Below are positions 54,715-62,642 of a stretch of 64,000 nucleotides of DNA, piece after piece. Origin of the DNA: Pseudorhodobacter sp. E13 (GTDB lineage: Bacteria; Pseudomonadota; Alphaproteobacteria; Rhodobacterales; Rhodobacteraceae); the NCBI RefSeq assembly GCF_003991405.1, contig NZ_RPEN01000149.1:55413-119412 (forward strand). Direction: 5' to 3'. Position 1 is the first letter of the stretch. Every line of letters starts with the position of its first letter. A model generated the notes under the pieces. It saw nothing but the letters and a program-made list of their open reading frames with translations. It made no database searches and was not told the DNA's origin. The position numbers and the translations under genes are program-made.

Positions 54715-54769
54715 GCGCCGGGGGGCCAGCCCCCCGGACCCCCCGGGATATTTGGGCCGAAAAGAAAGG
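54715..54769 (+). repeat. Gene-end element F (hairpin plus conserved tail), antisense to both neighbours
   Basis: A perfect hairpin CCGGGGGG-CCAG-CCCCCCGG (54718-54737) is followed by ACCCCCCGGGATATTTGGGC and CGAAAAGAAAGG. It resembles elements D and E but lies on the plus strand, while argD and argF are on the minus strand. It spans nearly the whole 76-bp gap between these genes. Confidence 0.75.
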
Positions 54770-54771
54770 GG

Positions 54772-55953
54772 TCAGGAGGCAGAGGCCTCCAGTGCGGTTG
54801 CGGCTTTGTCGAGGCGGGCAAGGGCCTCGGTGATATCGGCATCCGGGATGTTCAACGCAGGCAACAGGCGGATGACGTTATCGGCGGCAGGCACGGTGAG
54901 CAGGTGTTGGGCGTAATTGGCCTTGACCACATCGGTATTGGGGGCCTTGCATTTCAGGCCAAGGATCAGGCCGGTGCCGCGCACAGCCTCGAACACCTGT
55001 GGGTGCGTGGCAACGAGGCCTTCGAGACCTTGGCGGAACAGGGCGGATTTGCGGTTCACCTCGGCCAGGAAAGCCGGGTCAGAGACGAGTTCCATCACCT
55101 TGGCCCCCACGGCGCAGCCCAAGGGGTTGCCACCATAGGTGGAGCCATGGGTGCCCGCGACCATGCCGGATGCCGCGTTTTCGGTGGCAAGCAGAGCGCC
55201 CAAGGGAAAGCCGCCGCCGATGCCTTTGGCGACCATCATGATATCGGGGGTGATGCCTGCCCATTCATGCGCAAACAGCTTGCCAGACCGGCCAACGCCG
55301 CATTGCACCTCATCCAGGATCATCAGCGCGCCGGTTTCGTCACAAAGGTCGCGCAGGCCTTTCAGGCAGGCATCGGGCAGCACGCGGATGCCGCCTTCGC
55401 CTTGGATCGGCTCTACCATCACGGCGGCGGTCTTGTTGGTGATTGCGGCGCGCAGCGCGTCATGATCGCCGAAGGGCAGGGTTTTGAAGCCGGGCATGAG
55501 GGGGCCGAAGCCTTTGGTCATTTTCTCGGACCCGGCGGCAGCGATAGCCCCGGTGGAGCGGCCATGAAAGGCGCCTTCGAAGGTTACGATCTCGATCCGC
55601 TCTGGCTGGCCTTTTTCGTACCAGTATTTGCGCACCATCTTGATAGCGAGTTCCGCGGTTTCCGTTCCGGAATTGGTGAAAAACACGGTGTCGGCAAAGC
55701 TGTGTTCGACCAGCAGGTCCGCCAGCCGTTGCTGTTGCGGGATCTGATAGAGGTTTGACACATGCCAAAGCTGCCCCGCCTGTGCCGTCAATGCCGCCAC
55801 GAGGTCGGGGTTGGCATGGCCCAAAGCGTTGACCGCAATGCCGGCCCCCAGATCGAGGTAGCGTTCCCCGTCGGTTGTCGTCAGCCAGGATCCTTCGCCT
55901 TTTTCAAAGGCCAAAGGCGCGCGATTATAGGTCGGCAATACGGAAGAGATCAT
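54772..55953 (-). CDS. argD: Acetylornithine aminotransferase ArgD
   Basis: A PLP-dependent class III aminotransferase acting in arginine synthesis and possibly lysine synthesis. The 393-residue enzyme has the PLP Lys in [35 protein letters not shown] and [18 protein letters not shown]. The start [16 protein letters not shown] has an AAAGGAC ribosome site. It precedes argF. Confidence 0.95.
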   Translation of the reverse strand: MISSVLPTYNRAPLAFEKGEGSWLTTTDGERYLDLGAGIAVNALGHANPDLVAALTAQAGQLWHVSNLYQIPQQQRLADLLVEHSFADTVFFTNSGTETAELAIKMVRKYWYEKGQPERIEIVTFEGAFHGRSTGAIAAAGSEKMTKGFGPLMPGFKTLPFGDHDALRAAITNKTAAVMVEPIQGEGGIRVLPDACLKGLRDLCDETGALMILDEVQCGVGRSGKLFAHEWAGITPDIMMVAKGIGGGFPLGALLATENAASGMVAGTHGSTYGGNPLGCAVGAKVMELVSDPAFLAEVNRKSALFRQGLEGLVATHPQVFEAVRGTGLILGLKCKAPNTDVVKANYAQHLLTVPAADNVIRLLPALNIPDADITEALARLDKAATALEASAS

Positions 55954-56313
55954 CGTATGGTCCTTTTGTGGATGGCATAGCCGTGCCAAAGCCGGGCAGC
56001 CAAGTCAACGTGAATTGGGGAATTGGGTCGGAAAAGGGGGGGCGCCCAATGGGCATTGGTGATCAGTCGCGCGCTTGGGTCAGCGTCGGCGTCGGGGCGT
56101 CTGGAAAAGGCGGGCCTTGGTGATCATGGTCAAATGCGTAGGGCGAAGCGATTTCAAAGTAAAGCAGGATTTTCGCGCGTCTCCAGAGATTTTGGCGCAA
56201 TGCCTTGTATCTGGGCCTTGGGGATTGTATCTAAGGCAGTCACAGCTAATTTGGGGCGATAGAGCGCCGCCGCCGCGGCATTGGTCGGCGCGCCCCCAAC
56301 ACCGGAGATCGGC
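55954..56313. other. Intergenic region between divergent argD and gcrA
   Basis: The 360 bp show no convincing gene. They contain a direct repeat TTGGTGATCA at 56056-56065 and 56117-56126, and TTGTATCT twice with a 20-bp period (56205-56212 and 56225-56232), about 80-110 bp upstream of gcrA. These may be operator sites. No GANTC (CcrM) site is obvious in this stretch. Confidence 0.4.
56205..56232 (+). promoter_or_regulatory. Tandem TTGTATCT repeats upstream of gcrA
   Basis: Two exact 8-mers 20 bp apart (about two helical turns) lie 82-109 bp upstream of the gcrA start. The second overlaps TATCTA, which could be part of a -10 box. Low confidence as an operator. Confidence 0.25.
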
Positions 56314-56937
56314 ATGTCCTGGACAGATGAGCGTGTTGAAACGCTGAAGAAAATGTGGGCGGAAGGCCAAAGCGCCAGCCAGATCGCCAAGGAATTGGGT
56401 GGCGTGACCCGCAACGCCGTGATCGGCAAGGTGCATCGGCTTGGGTTGTCGAACCGGGCCACCGGTGGCAATGGCAAGGATGAGCCGGAGGTCGAAACCC
56501 CGGCCCCCGCCGCGCCCCGCGCCGAGGCCCCTTCCCGCCCGGCAGAACCTGCCCGCGCCGCTGAACCCAAAGCCACGCCTGCGCCTGCGCGCCCTTCGGC
56601 CCCGGTCAACCCGACGGTGGCGCAGGTGGTCAACAACGTCACGCCTTTGCCCTTGCGCAAATCCATCGTGCCGGCAGGGCAACCCTTGCCGCCGCAGCCC
56701 TCTGCCAATGAGATCAGCCCCGAAGCTTTGGCCTCGGTGCGCGAAGTGGAGAAAACCTCCAAGAAAATCAGCTTGATGGAGCTGACAGAGCGAACCTGCA
56801 AATGGCCCGTCGGCGACCCCGCGACCGAAGATTTCTGGTTCTGCGGCCTGCCTTCGGCTGCTGGCAAGCCCTATTGCGACGCGCATGTGGGCGTGGCCTT
56901 CCAACCGATGAGCGCACGGCGCGATCGTCGGCGCTGA
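56314..56937 (+). CDS. gcrA: Cell-cycle regulator GcrA
   Basis: GcrA is a sigma70-interacting transcription factor of alphaproteobacteria that acts at promoters with methylated GANTC sites. The 207-residue protein begins with the highly conserved MSWTDERVETLKKMWAEGQS and IGKVHRLGLSNR DNA-binding helix-turn-helix. A long Ala/Pro linker (about 60-130) precedes the C-terminal sigma-contact domain with LTERTCKWPVGDP and FCGLPSAAGKPYC. A GGAG site precedes the ATG at 56314. Confidence 0.96.
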   Translation: MSWTDERVETLKKMWAEGQSASQIAKELGGVTRNAVIGKVHRLGLSNRATGGNGKDEPEVETPAPAAPRAEAPSRPAEPARAAEPKATPAPARPSAPVNPTVAQVVNNVTPLPLRKSIVPAGQPLPPQPSANEISPEALASVREVEKTSKKISLMELTERTCKWPVGDPATEDFWFCGLPSAAGKPYCDAHVGVAFQPMSARRDRRR

Positions 56938-57126
56938 ATGCGGGCGCCGATTGACCCGAACGACCCGTTTTTCCGCCGCCCGGCAACCCGCTGGGCGGTG
57001 TCGCTGTTTCCACTGATCTGGGCCGGGGTCGAGGCGTGGATGGGCAGCTACGGCTGGGCCATGGTCATGGCGGCGATGGGGGCCTATGCCAGCTATATGC
57101 TGCTTTGGAAAGGCCCGTCAGCTTGA
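56938..57126 (+). CDS. Microprotein with two membrane helices, downstream of gcrA
   Basis: A 62-residue protein that begins directly after the gcrA stop codon (TGA-ATG). It has a hydrophobic helix (WAVSLFPLIWAGVEAWM) and a second (YGWAMVMAAMGAYASYMLLW). Function unknown. The tight linkage suggests co-translation with gcrA. Its end overlaps the converging lipoprotein gene by 9 bp. Confidence 0.75.
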   Translation: MRAPIDPNDPFFRRPATRWAVSLFPLIWAGVEAWMGSYGWAMVMAAMGAYASYMLLWKGPSA

Positions 57127-57420
57127 GCCTTTGGGGCAGCGCACGCGGCCCCGCATTTCCCCACTGTCGCCTTGCCAAGTGCTGGCGACCATCTTGCAGC
57201 CTGTCAGTTCTGGCACCAGTTCGATCATCGTGGCGCGAATGCCCTGATGCTCCCCCCGCGTGGCATAGCCAAGGCGGATCACCTCGGCCATATTTCCCTT
57301 GAGAAACACGGTATAAGCACGGCCATCGCGGGTGGCATCAAAGCGTTGCGCCCCGAACATCTGCGGGGTCGGTTGCGCGCCACAGGCGGCCAGAAACAGG
57401 GTCAGGACCAGAACTCTCAT
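57118..57420 (-). CDS. Small lipoprotein, function unknown
   Basis: A 100-residue protein with a lipoprotein signal: hydrophobic N-terminus and lipobox L-A-A-C at 10-13 (TLFLAACGAQ). The mature part has Cys near residues 75 and 95 that may pair, and no known domain. It is convergent with the gcrA microprotein. A CtrA-type box lies 26-40 bp upstream of its start. Confidence 0.7.
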   Translation of the reverse strand: MRVLVLTLFLAACGAQPTPQMFGAQRFDATRDGRAYTVFLKGNMAEVIRLGYATRGEHQGIRATMIELVPELTGCKMVASTWQGDSGEMRGRVRCPKGSS

Positions 57421-57445
57421 CCCATGATGATGTCGCAGGGTTTGG

Positions 57446-57460
57446 TTAAAACTTGGTTAA
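57446..57460. promoter_or_regulatory. Perfect CtrA-type box TTAA-N7-TTAA
   Basis: TTAA-AACTTGG-TTAA, in the gap between the divergent lipoprotein gene (start 57420) and ltnD (start 57575). It is 26 bp upstream of the lipoprotein start, a position where it could activate or block that promoter. Confidence 0.5.
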
Positions 57461-57574
57461 GGCCCGCGTGATATGACACGCTTGGCACCGCGCGCCTTTC
57501 CCCACAGGATTTAAGCATTGCCTTGCGGGCAGCGGTCAATAAACTGACACGGCAGAGGGTGGGGGCAGATTTAT

Positions 57575-58474
57575 ATGGCACAGACGGTGGTTTCAATCGT
57601 GGGCTTGGGGTCCATGGGCTATGGCATGGCAAATGCGTTGCTGCGGGCGGGGCAGGCTGTGTTTGGCTTTGATATCAACCCCGATGCAATGGCGCGGCTG
57701 GTGGCCGAAGGGGGGCGCAAAGCCTCGGTGGCAGAGGCAGCGCCCGTCACGGATATTCTGGTGATCGTGGTGCTGAACGCGGCGCAGACGGAAACGGTGC
57801 TGTTTGGCCCCGATGGCTGGGCCAGCAAGCTGCGCAAAGATGCGGTGGTGATTGCCTGCGCCACGGTGGCCCCGGATTTCGCACGAAGCTGTGCCGCGCG
57901 CTGTGCGGACATGGGGCTGCATTACCTTGATGCCCCGATTTCCGGCGGCGCGGCCAAAGCGGCGCTTGGCAAGCTGAGCATCATGGCCTCCGGCTCTGAG
58001 GCGGCCTTTGCCGCCGCAGCACCCGCGCTGGATGCAATGGCCGAAACCGTGTTCCGGCTGGGCGATGCGGCGGGTGCAGGTTCCGCGATGAAAGCGGTCA
58101 ATCAACTGCTGGCGGGCGTGCATATCGCCGCCATGGCCGAGGCGATGACCTTTGGAATGACCCAAGGTGTGACCCCGGCGAAATTTGTCGAGGTGATCAG
58201 CCAATGCGCGGGCACAAGCTGGATGCTGGAAAACCGCGCGCCTCATATCGTGGATGGCGATTACACCCCCCGTTCCAGCGTTGATATCTGGCCCAAAGAC
58301 CTTGGCATCGTGCTGGATATTGCCAAATCGGCCAAGTTTTCGGCCCCGTTGACGGCGGCGGCCTTGCAGCAGTTTCTGGCGGCCTCCGGCTCTGGCCTTG
58401 GGGCCGAGGATGATGCTGCGGTAGCCAAGGTGTATGCACGGAATGCGGGCCTGACGCTGCCCGGACAGGATTAA
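57575..58474 (+). CDS. ltnD: L-threonate dehydrogenase LtnD
   Basis: A 299-residue NAD-dependent beta-hydroxyacid dehydrogenase. It has GLGSMGYGMANALLRAG (Rossmann), DAPISGGAAKAALGKLSIM, and the catalytic Lys in SAMKAVNQLLAGVHI. Its neighbours otnK, otnC and otnI show that the substrate is L-threonate, converted to 2-oxo-tetronate. GAGGGTGGGGG lies a little upstream of the ATG. First gene of the operon. Confidence 0.93.
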   Translation: MAQTVVSIVGLGSMGYGMANALLRAGQAVFGFDINPDAMARLVAEGGRKASVAEAAPVTDILVIVVLNAAQTETVLFGPDGWASKLRKDAVVIACATVAPDFARSCAARCADMGLHYLDAPISGGAAKAALGKLSIMASGSEAAFAAAAPALDAMAETVFRLGDAAGAGSAMKAVNQLLAGVHIAAMAEAMTFGMTQGVTPAKFVEVISQCAGTSWMLENRAPHIVDGDYTPRSSVDIWPKDLGIVLDIAKSAKFSAPLTAAALQQFLAASGSGLGAEDDAAVAKVYARNAGLTLPGQD

Positions 58475-58477
58475 GCA

Positions 58478-59740
58478 ATGACGATCGTTCTGGGCTGTAT
58501 TGCCGATGATTTTACGGGGGCCACCGATCTTGCCGGATTGCTGGCGCGTAGCGGGGTGCGGGTCAGCCTGCGCATTGGCGTGCCGGATGCCCCCCCGACC
58601 GATGCGGCTGCCTTTGAGGTGATCGCCCTGAAATGCCGCACCTCCCCCGTGGCCGAGGCCGTGGCCGAAACCCGCAAGGCGCTGGCTTGGCTGAAAGGCG
58701 CAGGGGCCACGCGGTTCTTCTGGAAATATTGCTCGACCTTCGATTCCACGCCCCAAGGCAATATCGGCCCGGTGGCCGAGGCCCTGATGCGGGACATCGG
58801 CACCGGGCAAACCATCTATTGCCCCGCCTTCCCCGAAAACGGCCGCGCGATCTTCATGGGCAACCTCTTTGTCGGAGAGCAGCCCTTGGCGGAATCCCCG
58901 ATGAAGGACCATCCGCTGACGCCGATGCGCGACAGCAATCTGATGCGGCTGCTGGCACCGCAGGTCACGGGCAAGGTCGGGCTGGTCAATCGCCTGATCG
59001 TCGCCCAAGGGCCAGAGGCGGTGCGCGCGCGGTTGGCGCAATTGCAAGGCGAAGGCGTGGCCCATGTGATCGTCGATGCGGTGGCCGATGCCGATCTTTA
59101 TACCATCGCCCAAGGCTGTCAGCACCTGCCGTTGTTGACAGGTGGCAGCGCCATCGCCATGCCCTTGCCCCAGCTTTATGCCAATGGTGCCACAGCGGCA
59201 AAGCCCGCCACGCAGCCCCGCCCCACGACGGCCAAGGCGGTTGTGCTGTCGGGCAGCGCCTCGGCGATGACGCGGGCGCAGGTGGCCCATTACACCGCCA
59301 GCCGCCCGCATTTCCGGCTTGATCCGCTTGATCTGGCGCAGAACGGCCCCGCCGCCGCCTTGGATTGGCTTGCCACACAGGATTTGTCACAGGCCCCGCT
59401 GCTTTATGCCACCGCCGAACCCGCGCAGGTGGCCGAGGTGCAGCGCAAACTTGGCCGCGCCAAGGCGGGCGAGATTGTCGAACAGGCGCTGGCCCGGCTG
59501 GCCGTGGCCGCCCGCGATCTTGGCGCGGCCCGGATCGTTGTGGCGGGGGGCGAAACCTCGGGTGCGGTGACGCAGGCACTGGCCGTCACCCGGCTGGACA
59601 TCGGCCGCGAGATCGCACCCGGCGTGCCATGGACCTTTGCTACCAGCGCAGGCCAACCGATTGCCCTCGCCCTCAAATCCGGCAATTTCGGCACGCCCAG
59701 CTTCTTTGACGACGCGCTAACCGCATTGGAGCCCGCATGA
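58478..59740 (+). CDS. otnK: 3-oxo-tetronate kinase OtnK (DUF1537)
   Basis: A 420-residue DUF1537-family kinase. It begins IADDFTGATDLAGLL (the D-D-F-T-G-A motif) and has FWKYCSTFDSTPQGNIGPV and the C-terminal ATP-binding VAGGETSGAVTQAL. It phosphorylates 3-oxo-tetronate at C4. The gene starts 3 nt after ltnD and its stop overlaps the otnC start by 4 nt. Confidence 0.93.
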   Translation: MTIVLGCIADDFTGATDLAGLLARSGVRVSLRIGVPDAPPTDAAAFEVIALKCRTSPVAEAVAETRKALAWLKGAGATRFFWKYCSTFDSTPQGNIGPVAEALMRDIGTGQTIYCPAFPENGRAIFMGNLFVGEQPLAESPMKDHPLTPMRDSNLMRLLAPQVTGKVGLVNRLIVAQGPEAVRARLAQLQGEGVAHVIVDAVADADLYTIAQGCQHLPLLTGGSAIAMPLPQLYANGATAAKPATQPRPTTAKAVVLSGSASAMTRAQVAHYTASRPHFRLDPLDLAQNGPAAALDWLATQDLSQAPLLYATAEPAQVAEVQRKLGRAKAGEIVEQALARLAVAARDLGAARIVVAGGETSGAVTQALAVTRLDIGREIAPGVPWTFATSAGQPIALALKSGNFGTPSFFDDALTALEPA

Positions 59741-60387
59741 CTGCCGAAGCCCGCCTGCGGGAACAGATGTGCCTGCTGGCAAAGTCGATGTTTGACCGCG
59801 GGCTGACCGGGGGCAGCACCGGCAATCTTTCGGCCCGCACGCCGGATGGTGGCTTGCTCGTCTCGCCCACCGGAACCAGTTTCGGGCGGCTCGATCCGGG
59901 CAGGCTCAGCCGGTTTGATGCGCAGGGACGGTTGATTGACGGCGACCCACCAACCAAGGAAATGCCCCTGCACAGCGCCTTCTATGAAACGCGCAGCACC
60001 GCAGGCGCTGTGGTTCACCTGCATTCCTGCCATTCGGTCGCGCTGTCGATGATGCCCGATGTGGATGCCGATAACTTCCTGCCCCCGCTGACGCCTTACG
60101 CGATCATGAAACTGGGGCGCGTAAAGCTGCTGCCGTTCTTCCTGCCCGGCGATCCGGCGATGGGGCAAGCGGTGCGCGGCCTTGCGGGCAAGCGGTCGGC
60201 GGTGATGCTGGCCAATCACGGCCCCGTGGTGGCGGGCAAAGACATCGAAGCCGCCTGCAACGCCATCGAAGAGTTGGAGGATACCGCGCGGCTGGCCATG
60301 ATGACGCGCGGCATGGCCCCGCGCAGCCTGACTGATGCAGAGGTGCGCGCGCTGGTGACGAAATTCGATGTGGAGTGGGACGCATGA
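59737..60387 (+). CDS. otnC: 3-oxo-tetronate 4-phosphate decarboxylase OtnC
   Basis: A 216-residue class II aldolase-fold enzyme. The zinc-binding His residues are in VVHLHSCHSVAL, with a third in LANHGPVVAGK, and GGSTGNLSAR gives the phosphate loop. It turns 3-oxo-tetronate 4-phosphate into DHAP and CO2. It overlaps otnK and otnI by 4 nt each (ATGA). Confidence 0.93.
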   Translation: MTAEARLREQMCLLAKSMFDRGLTGGSTGNLSARTPDGGLLVSPTGTSFGRLDPGRLSRFDAQGRLIDGDPPTKEMPLHSAFYETRSTAGAVVHLHSCHSVALSMMPDVDADNFLPPLTPYAIMKLGRVKLLPFFLPGDPAMGQAVRGLAGKRSAVMLANHGPVVAGKDIEAACNAIEELEDTARLAMMTRGMAPRSLTDAEVRALVTKFDVEWDA

Positions 60388-61160
60388 GATTTTCCGCAAA
60401 CCTTGGGTTTCTTTGGGCCGATCTGCCCTTGCCCGACGCGATCCATGCCGCAAAAGCCGCAGGCTTTGACGCGGTGGAATGTCATTGGCCCTATGACACA
60501 CCTGCCGCCGATGTGGCCCGCGCACTGGCGGAAACCGGTTTGCCCATGCTGGGCCTGAACACAAGGCGCGGCGATCTGACGGCCCGCGAAAACGGCCTGT
60601 CTGCCCTGCCGGGGCGCGAGGCGGATGCCCGCGCCGCGATTGATGAGGGTTTGGCCTATGCCGTTGCGATCAAGGCCAAAAACCTGCATGTCATGGCAGG
60701 CTTTGCGGCAGGCGAGGCGGCGCAGGCAAGCTTTCTGGCCAATCTGGGCTATGCCTGCGCGCAGGCCGCCCCGCATGGCATCACCATCCTGATTGAACCG
60801 CTGAACCATTATGACGCCCCCGGCTATTTTCTGCGCAGCACCACGCAGGCCAAATCCATCATCAAGGCCATCGCCGCCCCGAACCTGCGCCTGATGTTTG
60901 ACTGCTATCATGTGCAACTGATGGAAGGCGATCTGACGCATCGGCTGCACGATCTGCGCCCGTTGATCGGGCATATCCAGTTCGCATCTGTCCCCGACCG
61001 GGGCGCGCCAGATCATGGCGAGGTCAACTACCCCCATATCTTTGCCGAGATTGAGAAAATGGGCTGGGCCGCACCGCTTGGGGCCGAATACAAACCGGGC
61101 GGCCCGACAGAGGAAACGCTGGGCTGGCTGGTGCGCGCGCGGGGGCAGCGGCGCGATTGA
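60384..61160 (+). CDS. otnI: 2-oxo-tetronate isomerase OtnI
   Basis: A 258-residue TIM barrel of the hydroxypyruvate-isomerase family (FSANLGFLWADLPLPDAI, LIEPLNHYDAPGYFLRST, LMFDCYHVQLMEGDL). In this operon it most likely isomerises 2-oxo- to 3-oxo-tetronate. Its start overlaps the otnC stop. Its last codons lie in the first copy of a 30-bp tandem repeat, so the C-terminal tail (RGQRRD) is part of that repeat. Confidence 0.92.
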   Translation: MRFSANLGFLWADLPLPDAIHAAKAAGFDAVECHWPYDTPAADVARALAETGLPMLGLNTRRGDLTARENGLSALPGREADARAAIDEGLAYAVAIKAKNLHVMAGFAAGEAAQASFLANLGYACAQAAPHGITILIEPLNHYDAPGYFLRSTTQAKSIIKAIAAPNLRLMFDCYHVQLMEGDLTHRLHDLRPLIGHIQFASVPDRGAPDHGEVNYPHIFAEIEKMGWAAPLGAEYKPGGPTEETLGWLVRARGQRRD

Positions 61161-61247
61161 ACCGGCCCTACGCGCCTCAGGCGCGATTGAACCGGCCCTA
61201 CACGCCTCAGGCGCGATTGGAACGGCTATACGCGCCTCAGGCGCGAT
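61151..61247. repeat. Three tandem 30-bp repeats plus partial fourth
   Basis: A unit of 30 bp, GCGCGATTGAACCGGCCCTA followed by CGCGCCTCAG, is repeated at 61151-61180, 61181-61210 and 61211-61240, with a 7-bp partial copy to 61247. Copy 2 has one change and copy 3 has a few. Each junction makes a hairpin CGCGCC-TCA-GGCGCG. The repeats cover the stop codon of otnI and the stop codon of the converging histidine kinase. Because 30 is a multiple of 3, the array adds ten residues per copy to any frame through it. Confidence 0.85.
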
Positions 61248-62637
61248 GCGCCTCGGTATCCTCGCCAAGCCCCGCATCGGTCCAGTTTTCTTCCCTTTGG
61301 GCAAGCGGTTCCAAGGGGGCGGTGAACACCCAGCGAAAGCCCCCCGCAGCATAGTCGCGGGTGGTTTTGCCAGATGTATAGCTTTCCAGGATCGGCCCCG
61401 TGGCCTGAGAGCCAAAGCCCCGACGCGTGGGCGCAGCAACTTGGGGGCCGCCCGCCTCTGCCCATGTGATTGTCAGCTCAGGCCTCTGCCCGCCGCTCAC
61501 CTCCCATGTCAAAGTGACGATACCTTTGCCCTGCGACAGCGCCCCGTATTTCACCGCATTGGTTGCCAGTTCAAAAATCGCCATCCCAATCGCCTGCGAG
61601 GTCTTTTCGTTCAGCACAACCTTGGGCCCGCTGATCCTGACTTGCGGCGTCTTCGGGTCGATCAGATGCGCGAATTGGGTGGTTACAATCCGCTCCAGTT
61701 CCGCGTTCTCGCCGCGGTTCTTGATCAGAATATCCTGATTGGCCGCCAAACTCGCCAAGCGTTTGTTGAACACCGAAAGAAACTCCGCCCCTTGGTAAAG
61801 CCGCCCGGTCTGGCGCGCGATGACCTGCACAATCGTCAGCAGGTTCTTGGAACGGTGGTTGATCTCATGCAGCAGGGTCTTGATCTGGGCATCTGCGGCC
61901 TTGCGCGCGCTGATATCGCTGTAGACGGCAACGAAACCGGCGTATTCTTGGCTTTTGTCGCTGATGGCCGCGATGCTGCGTTCAACCGGAAGCAAATGGC
62001 CATCCTTGTGGCGCCGCTCTGTTTCGCTGCGCAGCACCTCACCCGCCGCAAGCCGCAAAAGCTTCTGCGGGAACTTGGCCGATTCCTCTGACGGGATCAA
62101 AAGCATATCGAACCGCTGGCCCACAGCTTCGGCTTCGCTATAGCCGAACAGCTTTTCTGCCGCCGGGTTCCAAGCCCGGATGATCAGATTAAAATCAACC
62201 GAGACGATGGCCTGCGGCGAGGAGCGCACGAGGCTGCGGAATTCATCACTTTCGCGGCGCTTCGCAACCAGCTCACGCTCAAACCGCTGGCGCTGCTCAT
62301 TCTGGAACACGCAGAAATGGGCTTCGGCCATCGCGCCATCCACCAAACGCGCTTTTCCATTCAGAAAGACCCCAAAGCGGCTGCCGTCAGGGCGCTCCAT
62401 CTCTATTGAAACTTCCGAGAAATGGCCCTGAGTTGCCAAAAGCGGGCGCAGATGGGTTTCGAAATAAATCCGGCCCGCCCGCGACAAAAGATCAACAAAG
62501 CGCAGCGGCGCGGCAGGCGCGTCCGACAAGCCCAACCAGCGCCGCAGGGTCGCGTTGATCTGCTGCACATGGCCCGCGCCATCCATCACCATCAGGCCGC
62601 AGGGCCAAAGATCAGGGTCGATTTTGGGGTCTGTCAT
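61237..62637 (-). CDS. PAS-PAS HWE/HisKA_2 sensor histidine kinase
   Basis: A soluble 466-residue kinase. PAS 1 lies at about 14-110 and PAS 2 at about 135-255 (SPQAIVSVDFNLIIRAWNPAA and YSDISARKAADAQ). The phospho-acceptor His is near residue 260, in LHEINHRSKNLLTIVQVIA, as in HWE/HisKA_2 kinases of alphaproteobacteria. The ATPase part has ELATNAVKYGALS and RRGFGSQATGPILESY. No membrane helix, so it senses a cytoplasmic cue. It follows the RsbQ-like gene by 5 nt. The C-terminal end lies in the 30-bp repeat array. Confidence 0.92.
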   Translation of the reverse strand: MTDPKIDPDLWPCGLMVMDGAGHVQQINATLRRWLGLSDAPAAPLRFVDLLSRAGRIYFETHLRPLLATQGHFSEVSIEMERPDGSRFGVFLNGKARLVDGAMAEAHFCVFQNEQRQRFERELVAKRRESDEFRSLVRSSPQAIVSVDFNLIIRAWNPAAEKLFGYSEAEAVGQRFDMLLIPSEESAKFPQKLLRLAAGEVLRSETERRHKDGHLLPVERSIAAISDKSQEYAGFVAVYSDISARKAADAQIKTLLHEINHRSKNLLTIVQVIARQTGRLYQGAEFLSVFNKRLASLAANQDILIKNRGENAELERIVTTQFAHLIDPKTPQVRISGPKVVLNEKTSQAIGMAIFELATNAVKYGALSQGKGIVTLTWEVSGGQRPELTITWAEAGGPQVAAPTRRGFGSQATGPILESYTSGKTTRDYAAGGFRWVFTAPLEPLAQREENWTDAGLGEDTEAHRA

Positions 62638-62642
62638 AGCGC

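Noticed and set aside
55954..56313. Plus-strand small open frames before gcrA
   Set aside because: They overlap each other, start weakly and have no recognisable features; the region looks regulatory.
57593..59311. A 572-codon minus-strand open frame
   Set aside because: Antisense of ltnD and otnK, which have clear family motifs.
61151..61247. CRISPR array
   Set aside because: The 30-bp repeats are back to back with no spacers, and no cas genes are near.
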